A DNA stretch of 61,357 nucleotides from Alphaproteobacteria bacterium (GTDB taxonomy: Bacteria > Pseudomonadota > Alphaproteobacteria > Caulobacterales > Hyphomonadaceae). Position numbers and translations under genes: made by a program. Location of the stretch: assembly GCA_018969425.1 (NCBI GenBank), contig JAGWYJ010000018.1, positions 1 through 61,357 of the forward strand. Direction: 5' to 3'. Each line of letters begins with the position of its first letter. Positions within the stretch are counted from its first letter, which is position 1. Positions 44,899 to 54,276 of the stretch are shown piece after piece. Below the pieces are notes generated by a model. That model searched no databases. It saw only the letters and a list, made by a program, of their open reading frames with translations, and had not been told where the DNA came from.

Positions 44899-46176
44899 AT
44901 GCGCGCCTCCCCTGCCTTTCTAGCCGCGGCTCTCTCTGTCCTGGCCCTGTCTCCGGCTCCGCTCCTGGCCCAGGAAGCGTCCACCTGGTCATCCTCCATG
45001 CGGTGGGCCGACGGATCCCGCCTGGAATGGAGCGCTGCGGAAGCGCCCGGATGCTTTGGCTCAGGCGTTCAGCTGCGGTTCTTTAATGGGTCGGCAAGTT
45101 CAGGTCTCTCGCAGCTTCGAAAGCCCACCTTCACCTGTCGTTCCGGGGGCGAGTTTGTCAGTCCTGACCGGAACTTCGGCGTCGTGACTGCAGGCGGAAC
45201 AGCAAGCGCAGCTCCCCTGTCCTGCGTCTGCGCTGAAAAAGGCGGCGTCCTCGACCTCAAGGACTACGAACTCCAGTTCACGCGCGAAGGGCCTGGAGAA
45301 GAGATCAATGCGAACGGCTGCGTTTATCGCGGATCGTTCTCCGCGGGTCGCCGCAACGGCAAGGGGGTCTATTCGTGCCCAACCGGACAAAAGCTGGAGG
45401 GCGTCTTCAGAAACGGATCCCTGCAGGGGCGAGGTACCGAAACTCTTCCGTCAGGTCAGACCTATACCGGAGACTTCGAAGCCGGCGTCAGGCACGGACA
45501 GGGTCGCCTCGTCTATGTGGACCGCTCGGTTTATGAAGGCGACTTCAGGCAGGGGCTCAGAGAGGGAACAGGATCCCTGCGCTATCCGGATGGGGCCGAA
45601 TATGTCGGGGAATGGAAAGCGGATCGCCGGGTCGGACGCGGAACCTATGTCGCTGGCGACAGATCGTGGACCTATGACGGGGAGTGGGCGGCCGATCTGC
45701 GCTCAGGCCTCGGTAAGCTGAAATACGCCGATGGGTCCTATTCCTATGAGGGTCCCTTTCGCAACGACCTCAGAGACGGCGAAGGAGAAGCCGAATTCTC
45801 CGACGGACGGAGCTTCAAGGGGCGCTATGCGGCCGGCGAACAGATCGGATCGGGGGTCATGACCTTCCCGGACGGTCGAACGGTCACCGGTGAATTCCGG
45901 AACCATCAGCCCGAAGGTCGGGCGGTCGATCGCGGGGCGACGGCGACGTTTGACGGCGTCTGGAAAAACGGCGTCCTGAACGGTCCGGCGACAGTCACAT
46001 CCTCGGACGGACGTCGATACGAAGGAACGTTCGTCGGGGGCCTGCGCGAAGGCGCCGGCGTCGAGTGGTTTCCCGACGGATCGCGTCTGGAATGCCGTTA
46101 CGTCGCCGACAGGGCGCAGAAGCCCTGCAACAAGGTTCTCCCGAACGGCAGACGAATAGAATACCGCGGCCGCTGA
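44899..46176 (+). CDS. exported MORN-repeat protein
   Basis: A 425-residue protein with a signal peptide (SPAFLAAALSVLALSPAPLLAQ). About 130 residues with five cysteines precede eleven or so MORN units of the form YEGDFRQGLREGTGSLRYPDG, for example YTGDFEAGVRHGQGRLVY and FKGRYAAGEQIGSGVMTF. The last ends ECRYVADRAQKPCNKVL. MORN arrays often bind lipids or scaffold membrane proteins; the periplasmic role here is unknown. ATG 44899 is chosen for an AAGGA box. It converges on the GADEF-EAL gene with a 6-base gap. Confidence 0.88.
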   Translation: MRASPAFLAAALSVLALSPAPLLAQEASTWSSSMRWADGSRLEWSAAEAPGCFGSGVQLRFFNGSASSGLSQLRKPTFTCRSGGEFVSPDRNFGVVTAGGTASAAPLSCVCAEKGGVLDLKDYELQFTREGPGEEINANGCVYRGSFSAGRRNGKGVYSCPTGQKLEGVFRNGSLQGRGTETLPSGQTYTGDFEAGVRHGQGRLVYVDRSVYEGDFRQGLREGTGSLRYPDGAEYVGEWKADRRVGRGTYVAGDRSWTYDGEWAADLRSGLGKLKYADGSYSYEGPFRNDLRDGEGEAEFSDGRSFKGRYAAGEQIGSGVMTFPDGRTVTGEFRNHQPEGRAVDRGATATFDGVWKNGVLNGPATVTSSDGRRYEGTFVGGLREGAGVEWFPDGSRLECRYVADRAQKPCNKVLPNGRRIEYRGR

Positions 46177-46182
46177 CAGACG

Positions 46183-48492
46183 TCACCCGGTCTGGCTGGC
46201 CAAGGCCCTGGGGAGCGGGGTCTCATTCCTGTCGGCGTCTCGAGGATGAGGGGTCACGCGTTTGGGAATGCCGGAGCCAGGGGCCGGCCGTGCGTAATAA
46301 TAGCCCTGAAGATCATCGCACCCCAGTTCGGAAAGGATCTGAACCTGAGACAGGTCCTCCACGCCCTCTGCAGTCACACGCATACCAAGGTCTCTCGCCA
46401 TCGTGACGACGGCGCGGATCACGGCTTTCGCCTCGCGGCTCGTCTCGATGTCCAGAACGAACGACCTGTCGATCTTGAGCTTATCGAACGGGAAAGCCCG
46501 AAGATAGGAAAGGGACGAGAAACCCGTTCCGAAGTCGTCTAGAGCGATCTTGATTCCCAGCCCCTTGATCGCATGGAGAGTGCGGAAGGTCTGCTCTGTC
46601 TCCTGCATAAGGACGCTTTCGGTAATCTCCACCTCAAGTCGGGACGGCTCCAGTCCGGCGCTCGCAAGCGCAGAAACGATTGTTGTAAGAAGCGCCGGAT
46701 CCTTCATCTGAGTGGGGGAAAGATTGACCGCAACGCCAACCTCATCCCGCCATTGCGCCGCTTCCATAACAGCCCGTCGGATCACCCACTCGCCCAGCGG
46801 AACGATCACTCCCGTTTCCTCGGCGCACTCGATGAACTCTCCGGGAGAGACAGGCCCCTTCCCCGGGCGGTTCCAGCGCATCAGGGCCTCATAACTGTTG
46901 ATATGGCCTGTGTGCGGATTCACCAGAGGCTGGAAGTAGACCTCCATCGCCTCATCGCGAAGCGCTGTACGAAGTTCTGCAGCCAGATCCGCACGCCGAC
47001 GCGCATAGGCGGCCATTCCATCCTCGAACATCCGGGCGCAACCCTTGCCGTCCTGCTTGGCGCGACTGAGAGCGAGCTCGGCGTTCTTCATGAGATCGTC
47101 CGGGTTGTCTCCATGACGCGGCCCGATGGCGAAGCCGACGCTTCCGCCGGCCAGGATCGAACGTCCGCCGACGAACACCGGCGCAAGAAGCGCATCGACT
47201 ATCAGTTCAGAGGCGTCTCCAGCCTCCTCGTCGGAAAGCCCCGCGACAATGACGGCGAACTCATCGGCGCCCGTGCGGGCGAGAAAACCGCGACCATCGA
47301 CCGCGTCAGCGATCCTGTCAGCCGCAATCTTCAGGAATTCATCACCAAGCGCATGGCCGAGCGAATCGTTGATGGCCTTGAATCCGTCGATATCGACACA
47401 GAACAGCGCGAAGGAGCTATCTGACGCCCGCGCCTCTTCAAGGCGCTTCATGAGACTCACCCGATTGGGCAGTCCGGTCAGCGCATCGATTCCGGTGATA
47501 TGAGCCACCCGCACCCCGCGCTCCTCCGAGGCGGAGAGATCCGAGCACACGCCGCGAAACCGTCCGGTCGACTCTGGACGGCCGCTGACGAGCCACCAGC
47601 GCGTCCGGCCGCCCGCAATGACCTCCATTGGGAGATCGCGGAAGGCCTGTCCTTTCGCGAGCAGAGGCTTCAGACGGGCCACGGAAGTTGCCGAAAACAG
47701 AGAGAGAAAAAGCTCCCCCTCAAGGTCTTGCTTCGGAAGCTCGGCAGCTTCTGCGAACCGCTCGCTGACATGGGTCAGCAAGCCATCCTCGGACACCTGC
47801 CACAGCCAGTCAGACATTCCAGGCTCAATATCGTGAAGCACCACGCCGATCGTGTCGGATGCCTCCTCCAAGGCCTGAGCGGCCAATTCTCTCCGGATCA
47901 ACAGATCCGACGCCATTGCGCCAAGACGCTGAACAAGCACGGCGACGGCGATCGCCGCGAGGATCGGCCCCGGCCCGACACCGTCCTGAGAACCCGCAGC
48001 AGCGAGACCGATCCCGAACATCGGACCGATCGCATAGGCGAACTGGGCGCGTGAGGAGGCCGGATACATAGCCGCCCCCATGACGAACATTCCCGCCGCA
48101 AGAACTCCCAGGAGCAGACCTTCGGAGGCGTTCGCTCCGGTCAGCAGAAGGGCGAACAGAGCGCCCCAGAGGATACCTGCGGCCAGGGCGCCGCCAAGGA
48201 CGGCTCCGCCCGGCGTGTTTCGGCCTTCGACTGCCGGAGCCCCCGCGCGCCCTGTGAAACGCCTTGAGAGCGCGAGCCCGGCGCCGGCAAGACTCCACGC
48301 AGTTATGGGAAGAACGGACGTTTCAAGAGGAAGAACGGCGAGGAGCGCAATGGCGGAAAGACCGGTAAACACCGCCACAGCAGGCGAAAGACGCCTCGCA
48401 AGCCCCTCCCTCGCCAACCAGATACGGTCGGCATGGAGGTCAGGAAGACTCTCAGCGCCGAACAACATCGTCTTCAGCCAGGGTGCAGTCAC
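46183..48492 (-). CDS. membrane GGDEF-EAL protein with degenerate GADEF, likely c-di-GMP phosphodiesterase
   Basis: About 769 residues if begun at the GTG 48492, which has a GGAG box seven bases upstream; an ATG at 48561 would add 23 residues. About five hydrophobic segments (roughly residues 35-190) are followed by a PAS-like domain (VSEDGLLTHVSERFAEAA), GGDEF (VDIDGFKAINDSLGHALGDEF; motif RTGADEF) and EAL (SYEALMRW, NLSPTQ, EITESVLM, LDDFGTGFSSLSYL, KIDRSFV, AEGVED). The EAL set is complete, so hydrolysis is expected, while the GADEF motif argues against cyclase activity and may sense GTP. Confidence 0.92.
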   Translation of the reverse strand: MTAPWLKTMLFGAESLPDLHADRIWLAREGLARRLSPAVAVFTGLSAIALLAVLPLETSVLPITAWSLAGAGLALSRRFTGRAGAPAVEGRNTPGGAVLGGALAAGILWGALFALLLTGANASEGLLLGVLAAGMFVMGAAMYPASSRAQFAYAIGPMFGIGLAAAGSQDGVGPGPILAAIAVAVLVQRLGAMASDLLIRRELAAQALEEASDTIGVVLHDIEPGMSDWLWQVSEDGLLTHVSERFAEAAELPKQDLEGELFLSLFSATSVARLKPLLAKGQAFRDLPMEVIAGGRTRWWLVSGRPESTGRFRGVCSDLSASEERGVRVAHITGIDALTGLPNRVSLMKRLEEARASDSSFALFCVDIDGFKAINDSLGHALGDEFLKIAADRIADAVDGRGFLARTGADEFAVIVAGLSDEEAGDASELIVDALLAPVFVGGRSILAGGSVGFAIGPRHGDNPDDLMKNAELALSRAKQDGKGCARMFEDGMAAYARRRADLAAELRTALRDEAMEVYFQPLVNPHTGHINSYEALMRWNRPGKGPVSPGEFIECAEETGVIVPLGEWVIRRAVMEAAQWRDEVGVAVNLSPTQMKDPALLTTIVSALASAGLEPSRLEVEITESVLMQETEQTFRTLHAIKGLGIKIALDDFGTGFSSLSYLRAFPFDKLKIDRSFVLDIETSREAKAVIRAVVTMARDLGMRVTAEGVEDLSQVQILSELGCDDLQGYYYARPAPGSGIPKRVTPHPRDADRNETPLPRALASQTG

Positions 48493-48687
48493 TGCGAAGC
48501 TCCGAAAGGCGTAGTCTCTCCGCGAGGCGGTCCGCCCTTGGTGGGATGGACCGACCCTCATGATCGCGTCTTACCCGACCAAGGTCGATTATTGGCTAAA
48601 TCGGTCCCTGAAATTCCAGCGCGCCATTAAGGGATTAGCGAGAAATGGGATCGACCTCGAAGGTCGCGCCGAACCGTCTGAGATCTC

Positions 48688-49725
48688 TCAGTCGGCCTCG
48701 CGAAGGGCGCTGGCGATAGCCCTTACAGCCTCGATTTCGTCGGGGCGGGTCGCCCATGAACAGACAAACCGGAATGCGCCGTCAGGCCATGGATAAAAAC
48801 GCGCCCCGGCGGCGGACAGACAGTCAACCGCCGCGTGGGGAAGACGAACGAAAACCTCATTGCCATCGACCGAATGGGCCAGTTCGGCCCCCGGGATCTC
48901 GAGAAGAGCGCCCGACAGAGACAGCGCTGAAACGTTGGCCCGACGGGCAAGATCCAGCCAGAGACCGTCACGCAGATAAGCCAGCATCTGACCTGCAAAG
49001 AACCGCATTTTCGGAGGCATGTGTCCTGACCGTTTAGCACGCGTCAGAAGGTCTCCCTTGAGAGAGCGCGCCTCGCCGAAAAGAAGGATCGCCTCGCAGC
49101 CTGTGGCGCCGTTCTTGCCGGCTCCGAAGCTCATCACGTCCACTCCGGCTCGCCAGGTCAGGTCCGCCGGGGTGCAGTCGGCAGTCACAAGAGCGTTCGC
49201 GAAACGCGCGCCATCCAGATGCACCCGCAGCCCCGCCTTGTGAGCCAGGTCTGCAAGGGCTCGAACCTCATGAGGTCGATAGAGCGTGCCGCATTCCGTG
49301 AGATTGGAGATCGACAGGACAGCGGCAGGTGTCTCGTGAACAAACTCGGGTCGATTAAGCCGAAGACGAGCTTCGAGGGTCGCCTCTCCGATCCGCCCAT
49401 GAGCGCCTGGAAGAAGGGACAATCGTCCGCCGCCGGTGAAAAACTCAGGGGCACCCCGTTCGTCCCGTTCGATATGAGCCTCCTCATGACAGAGAATGAG
49501 GGACGTCGAAGGGCAGAGACATGACAGGCCAAGCGCGTTGGCGGCGGTGCCTGACGAGGTCATCCAGACCTCAAGATCGGTTTCAAAAACGTCCCGGAGC
49601 GCTTCCCGGGCGTCAGACGACCAACGGTCGGCCCCATAGCTCGGGGCGGCGCCATGATTAGCCTCCAGAAGGCCGTTCACGATCGCCGGATGGGCAGGTG
49701 CGGAGGTGTCGGAGGAAAAATCCAT
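48688..49725 (-). CDS. low-specificity L-threonine aldolase
   Basis: A 345-residue PLP enzyme cleaving L-threonine or beta-hydroxy amino acids to glycine and an aldehyde. The start is MDFSSDTSAPAHP. Family segments include GAAPSYGADRWSSDAREALRDVF, SGTAANALGLSCL, the aspartate of HLDGARFANALV, and the PLP lysine in MSFGAGKNGATGCEAILL. The length matches bacterial threonine aldolases of about 345. It is separated from the GADEF-EAL gene on the same strand by about 195 bases and diverges from the small membrane gene. Confidence 0.92.
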   Translation of the reverse strand: MDFSSDTSAPAHPAIVNGLLEANHGAAPSYGADRWSSDAREALRDVFETDLEVWMTSSGTAANALGLSCLCPSTSLILCHEEAHIERDERGAPEFFTGGGRLSLLPGAHGRIGEATLEARLRLNRPEFVHETPAAVLSISNLTECGTLYRPHEVRALADLAHKAGLRVHLDGARFANALVTADCTPADLTWRAGVDVMSFGAGKNGATGCEAILLFGEARSLKGDLLTRAKRSGHMPPKMRFFAGQMLAYLRDGLWLDLARRANVSALSLSGALLEIPGAELAHSVDGNEVFVRLPHAAVDCLSAAGARFYPWPDGAFRFVCSWATRPDEIEAVRAIASALREAD

Positions 49726-49858
49726 GCCGGATGGTCTGCCGCCGAACGGAGGAACCTTCAAGTCCCGCGCGGGGTGGGCTTGCGAAGAAGCGGCCTCCCG
49801 TCAGAGAAGATTGTACGGCTCCCTCTGGATCCAGACACAAGGACGAAGGATATTCCCC

Positions 49859-50065
49859 ATGTCGACGGACTGGATCGCCACCCTTTCGGCGCTCGCCTTT
49901 CTGGGCGGATTGCTGGTCTTTTCCGCGTGGAAAGCCGGCCGACCGCGACCGGACAGCCTGAGGGCGAGATGGATTTCGTGGCGGTTTCTGGTGCTCCTGT
50001 CCGGGACTTGCGCGTTTCTGGTGCTGGTCCACGCGGTCAATTTGCTCGGCATCCATACCGGCTGA
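49859..50065 (+). CDS. small two-helix membrane protein, unknown
   Basis: A 68-residue protein starting MSTDWIATLS. A GAAGGA box lies eight bases before the ATG at 49859, and two hydrophobic helices (IATLSALAFLGGLLVFSAW; ISWRFLVLLSGTCAFLVLVHAV) flank a basic loop. It is 91 bases upstream of the acyl-CoA dehydrogenase gene in the same direction and diverges from threonine aldolase. I recognise no function. Confidence 0.7.
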   Translation: MSTDWIATLSALAFLGGLLVFSAWKAGRPRPDSLRARWISWRFLVLLSGTCAFLVLVHAVNLLGIHTG

Positions 50066-50156
50066 TCCCCGAGGGCGGTCTTGACCATACCCCGTCCCCA
50101 CGGCTAGCGGTCGAGATCGAAGCCCCGGGAACGCCCGACGCAGAAGGAGACCGTTC

Positions 50157-51347
50157 ATGGCCGACCTTGAAACCTTCCGGAAGGAAACACGCGCCTGGCT
50201 CGAAGAAAACTGCCCGGCCTCGATGCGTACCCCTATGCCCGAAGAGGAAATCATCTGGGGCGGTCGCAAGCAGGTCTACAAGAACCCCGACGCGAAGCTT
50301 TGGCTCGACCGTATGGCTGAACGCGGATGGACAGCGCCGACCTGGCCTCGGGAGTATGGCGGAGGCGGCCTGTCCAAGGCCGAGGCGGGCGTCCTCGCTC
50401 AGGAGCTCCGGTCGATCGGCGCTCGCGAAGCGCTCTCCTCTTTCGGGATCTGGATGCTGGGTCCGGTTCTCCTGGAGTACGCAAGCGAAGAGCAGAAGCG
50501 TGAGCACCTTCCGAAGATCGTGCGCGGGGAGATCCGATGGTGCCAGGGTTATTCCGAACCGGGAGCGGGCTCAGACCTTGCAGGGCTGCAGACGCGCTGC
50601 GAGGACAAGGGCGATCACTGGCTGATCAATGGATCAAAGATCTGGACGTCGTACGCCAATCACGCCGACTGGATCTTCTGCCTTGTGAGAACCGACACGA
50701 CGAAGAAACATGAAGGCATCTCCTTCGTGCTGTTCGATATGACCAGCCCCGGCGTAGAGACCCGCCCCATCCTGCTGATCTCCGGCTCGTCTCCCTTCTG
50801 CGAGACTTTCTTCACCGATGTGAAGGTGCCGAAGAATCAGCTCGTTGGCGTTCCGGGCAAGGGTTGGGATATCGCCAAAAGGCTTCTCCAGTACGAACGT
50901 ATGAATATCTCCGCGAGCGGCTTCGGCGGAGCCGACGCAGGTGCGTCCCTTGGCGAGATCGCGCGCACCTATGTCGGTCTGAAGAACGGAGTTCTGGCTG
51001 ACGCCGACCTGCGTTCCCGCATTACACGTCAGATGATGTATGAGCAGGCCTTCTCACTGACGATTCGCAGAAGCGCCGAACAGGCTAAAGCCGGGGCGGA
51101 CGTCGGGCCCGCGACCTCGATCGTCAAATACGCGGCCGCCAAACTCAATCAGACCCGGACCGAACTCCAGGTCGAGGCGATGGGCTGCCAGGGACTGGGA
51201 TGGGAGGGAGAGGGCTTCCGGAAATCCGAAATCATGTCGACCCGCGCCATGCTGCGAGCCAAGGGCAATTCGATCGAAGGGGGCACGTCAGAGGTCAACC
51301 TGAACGTCGTCGCCAAGCGAGTGCTGGGCCTGCGAGACCACCAGTAA
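50157..51347 (+). CDS. acyl-CoA dehydrogenase (large subunit-like)
   Basis: A 396-residue flavoenzyme oxidising an acyl-CoA to the enoyl-CoA. FAD-binding and family motifs include RWCQGYSEPGAGSDLAGLQTR, INGSKIWTSYANHADWIFCL, FTDVKVPKNQLVG, and GNSIEGGTSEVNLNVVAKRVLGL at the C-terminus. The N-terminal ETRAWLEENCPASMRTPMPEEE and ENPDA-type sequences resemble the larger partner in FadE heterotetramers of steroid or branched-chain degradation. The second acyl-CoA dehydrogenase at 53081 could be its partner; this is inference. Confidence 0.92.
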   Translation: MADLETFRKETRAWLEENCPASMRTPMPEEEIIWGGRKQVYKNPDAKLWLDRMAERGWTAPTWPREYGGGGLSKAEAGVLAQELRSIGAREALSSFGIWMLGPVLLEYASEEQKREHLPKIVRGEIRWCQGYSEPGAGSDLAGLQTRCEDKGDHWLINGSKIWTSYANHADWIFCLVRTDTTKKHEGISFVLFDMTSPGVETRPILLISGSSPFCETFFTDVKVPKNQLVGVPGKGWDIAKRLLQYERMNISASGFGGADAGASLGEIARTYVGLKNGVLADADLRSRITRQMMYEQAFSLTIRRSAEQAKAGADVGPATSIVKYAAAKLNQTRTELQVEAMGCQGLGWEGEGFRKSEIMSTRAMLRAKGNSIEGGTSEVNLNVVAKRVLGLRDHQ

Positions 51348-51380
51348 CCGCCAGGGTTCGCCCGTCGTCGGATCACCCGA

Positions 51381-52781
51381 CTAGCGGGTGAGAAACCGGG
51401 CGAGGCGCCGGGCGGTTGCGCCGTAGGGCGGCGAAATGAGCGCCGACGGGTTGAAAAAACCCGTTCGGAAGACGGCACGCGCATGGGTGAAGCGGTCGAA
51501 TCCGGCGCGACCATGATAGGCCCCCATCCCGCTCGCCCCGACACCCCCGAACGGCAGAGTGTCCTGGGCAATGTGCATCAGAGTTCCGTTGATCGTTACG
51601 CCTCCGGATTGGGTGCCGCCCAGAACCGAATCGACCTCCGCCTCATCCTGCGAAAAAACATAGAGAGCTAGAGGATGATCACCGCCCCGCACCCGTGAGA
51701 CAGCTTCGTGAAGACTGTCATAAGCCGCGATAGGGAGAATGGGCCCGAAGATCTCCTCCTGCATGAGCCGGCACGAATCCGGGGCGCCGACGACGATCGT
51801 CGGAGCGAAGACCCGTTTTGAGCGATCAGAGGGCGAGGAGTGGCGAAACACCTGCGCGCCCGCGTTCTCAGCTTCCTCAAGCGCCCCCTGAAGGCGATCG
51901 TAGGATCGATCATGAATCAACGAGGTGTAATCCTCTCCGAGCCCGGGATAGGCTCTCTCCGCCTCGGCAAGAACAGCCCGGGCCACTTCCTCGACCCTTG
52001 TGCGAGGCGCCAGAACATAATCGGGAGCGATACAGGTCTGGCCGGCGTTGACGAATTTTCCGTAAGCGATCGAGACAGCCGCCTTGGCGATGTCGGCCGA
52101 CGGACAGACCAGCGCCGGCGACTTGCCGCCAAGCTCCAGCGTGACGGGAACCAGACCCTCAGCCGCCGCCTGGGCCACTTTCCGTCCCACCGCCGTCGAC
52201 CCTGTGAACAGGAGATGATCGAAAGGCAGCCGCGAGAAGGCCTCCGCGACCTCGGGCCCTCCGGTGATGACCCCCGCCTCCTCTTCAGTGAAAACGTCCC
52301 GAACGACCTGTTCGAGGAGTGCTGAAAACGCCGGCGTATGTTCAGAAGGCTTGATCAGGGCTCGGTTGCCGCCGGCAAAAATGTCGACGAGCGGCGAGAA
52401 CACGAGCTGCAAGGGATAATTCCAGGGGGAAAGGACCCCTACGACGCCGAGAGGCTCGCGACGCACAAAGGCCGAACCCGGCCAGAAAGTCGGCTCCACA
52501 TCTCGACGCGAAGGGGCCATCCACCCAGCAAGACGGGCTCTCGTATGACGAATCGAGGAGAGCGTAACCCCCACCTCGAGCAGCGTCGTCTCGACGTGCG
52601 AACGGCGCCCGAAATCCGATGAGATGGCCGACGCGAAACGTTCCCCATGAGTTTTCAGAAGACCTGCAAGGCGAGCCAGGCGATCCCGCCTCAGGCGCGC
52701 ATCAGGGGCCCCGTCGCGCACATGAGCCCGTCTCTGAAGCTCCAGCAGTCGGACAGCTTCCTTAATCGAGGTCTCGCTCAT
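51381..52781 (-). CDS. aldehyde dehydrogenase (coniferyl aldehyde dehydrogenase-like)
   Basis: A 466-residue NAD(P)-dependent enzyme oxidising an aldehyde to an acid. The oxidation core has LSPWNYPLQLVFSPL, GSTAVGRKV, the general base E216 in VTLELGGKSP and the nucleophile C250 in NAGQTCIAPDY. The C-terminal FGGVGASGMGAYHGRAGF is of the class-3/coniferyl aldehyde type. ATG 52781 has an AAGGAG box nine bases upstream; a longer open frame lacks one. It lies between the two acyl-CoA dehydrogenases on the opposite strand, so the substrate may feed the same pathway. Confidence 0.92.
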   Translation of the reverse strand: MSETSIKEAVRLLELQRRAHVRDGAPDARLRRDRLARLAGLLKTHGERFASAISSDFGRRSHVETTLLEVGVTLSSIRHTRARLAGWMAPSRRDVEPTFWPGSAFVRREPLGVVGVLSPWNYPLQLVFSPLVDIFAGGNRALIKPSEHTPAFSALLEQVVRDVFTEEEAGVITGGPEVAEAFSRLPFDHLLFTGSTAVGRKVAQAAAEGLVPVTLELGGKSPALVCPSADIAKAAVSIAYGKFVNAGQTCIAPDYVLAPRTRVEEVARAVLAEAERAYPGLGEDYTSLIHDRSYDRLQGALEEAENAGAQVFRHSSPSDRSKRVFAPTIVVGAPDSCRLMQEEIFGPILPIAAYDSLHEAVSRVRGGDHPLALYVFSQDEAEVDSVLGGTQSGGVTINGTLMHIAQDTLPFGGVGASGMGAYHGRAGFDRFTHARAVFRTGFFNPSALISPPYGATARRLARFLTR

Positions 52782-53080
52782 CACTCTACGCTCCTTCGTC
52801 TGGACGTCATCCCCACCAGGCGACACGACATGTTGGACCGCCGGCCCCTCCGCGCCAAGGCCTTCCGACACCTCGCAGCCAGTCGCACCGAGCCTTGTCC
52901 TGACGCACCCGCCTGCCACATCGCCCGGACCTCAGCTCAGCGTGACGGCCCTCTGAACCGATTCCCGCTATCAAGAAATCCCCCGCCGTCAGGCGAGGAA
53001 GGAAGTCCTTGATCCATCCTCAAACAGAGCGCTAATAGCCTGTGGGTGACCAGCGCCATGCCACCGGTGAGGAGCAAAAA

Positions 53081-54220
53081 ATGGCCTTCGTGCTGACGGA
53101 AGAACAGCAGATGCTGCGAGACAGCGCGCTCGCTTTCGCGAAGGAAAAACTGCCGGTTTCGCAGCTGAGGGCGCTTCGCGCCTCAGGCGGCCCGGAAGGA
53201 TTTGACCGGCACGCCTGGCGAGACATGGCGGATCTCGGCTTCGCCGGGGTTCTCATCCCCGAGGTCTACGGCGGCTCAGGTTTCGGATATGTCGGACTGG
53301 GCCAGGTCCTGGAGGCTCAGGGACGCACGATCGCGGCGACACCGCTGCTGTCGACCGCCCTCATCGGAGCGTCCGCTCTGATCCTCGGCGGAAGCGATCA
53401 GCATAAATCAGATTACCTGCCTCAAATCGCTCAGGGCGAACTTCTCACGGCCCTGGCTGTCGATGAAGGGCCTCATCACGACCCGGCCGGAACCGCCCTC
53501 ACAGCGCGCCGCACGGGCTCAGGATACGAACTGTCAGGAGAGAAACGCTACGTCATCGACGGCGCCGGAGCGAACCTTCTGATTGTCTCCGCCCGCACCT
53601 CCGGCAAGCCGGGAGACACGCATGGAGTGAGCCTGTTCCTGGTGCCGGCGGACGCCCCTGGCGTGTCGCGCACTCCTCTCAAAACGCTCGACGCTCATCC
53701 CGCAGCCAACATCGCCTTCACCTCAGTGAGCGTTTCGGCAGATGCGGTGCTGGGCACAGCCGACGAGGGTCTGACGCTTCTTGAGGACATCCTCGATCGT
53801 GCGCGCATCGGTCTTTCAGCCGAAATGCTCGGAGCGAGCGACGCGGCGTTCGAAATGACCGCTGACTACCTGAAAGTCCGCAAGCAATTCGGCCAGCTGA
53901 TCGGCTCCTTCCAGGCGCTGCAGCACCGAGCGGCGATCATGTTCACAGAGCTCGAACTGACACGGTCGAGTGTTGCGGCGGCCCTCGAGGCGCTGGATTC
54001 GGGAGAGGGCGACATCGCAGAGCTCGCCTCACTCGCCAAGGCGCGGGCCGGCGAGACGATCCATCTGGTCTCGAACGAGGCGGTTCAGATGCATGGCGGC
54101 ATCGGGATGACCGACGTTCATGATAGCGGCCTTTACCTCAAGCGGGCTCGGGTCCTCGAGGCGCTCTATGGATCGGACAGCTATCATCGCGATCGGTACG
54201 CCTCGCTTCACGGGTTCTGA
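53081..54220 (+). CDS. acyl-CoA dehydrogenase (small subunit-like)
   Basis: A 379-residue flavoenzyme starting MAFVLTEEQQMLRDSALAFA, with a GAGGAG box six bases before the ATG at 53081. Typical segments are FAGVLIPEVYGGSGFGYVGL, RYVIDGAGANLLIVSAR, and the C-terminal YLKVRKQFGQLIGSFQALQH and EAVQMHGGIGMTDVHDSGLY. The FAD-binding core is intact. Together with the 396-residue paralog it resembles the paired FadE subunits of side-chain degradation. The next genes, an SDR and a methyltransferase, run in the same direction. Confidence 0.92.
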   Translation: MAFVLTEEQQMLRDSALAFAKEKLPVSQLRALRASGGPEGFDRHAWRDMADLGFAGVLIPEVYGGSGFGYVGLGQVLEAQGRTIAATPLLSTALIGASALILGGSDQHKSDYLPQIAQGELLTALAVDEGPHHDPAGTALTARRTGSGYELSGEKRYVIDGAGANLLIVSARTSGKPGDTHGVSLFLVPADAPGVSRTPLKTLDAHPAANIAFTSVSVSADAVLGTADEGLTLLEDILDRARIGLSAEMLGASDAAFEMTADYLKVRKQFGQLIGSFQALQHRAAIMFTELELTRSSVAAALEALDSGEGDIAELASLAKARAGETIHLVSNEAVQMHGGIGMTDVHDSGLYLKRARVLEALYGSDSYHRDRYASLHGF

Positions 54221-54276
54221 TCGCACCGCCTCTCAACCAAAACTGCACGCACATCCCCTCAGCGGAGCTGACCGCC

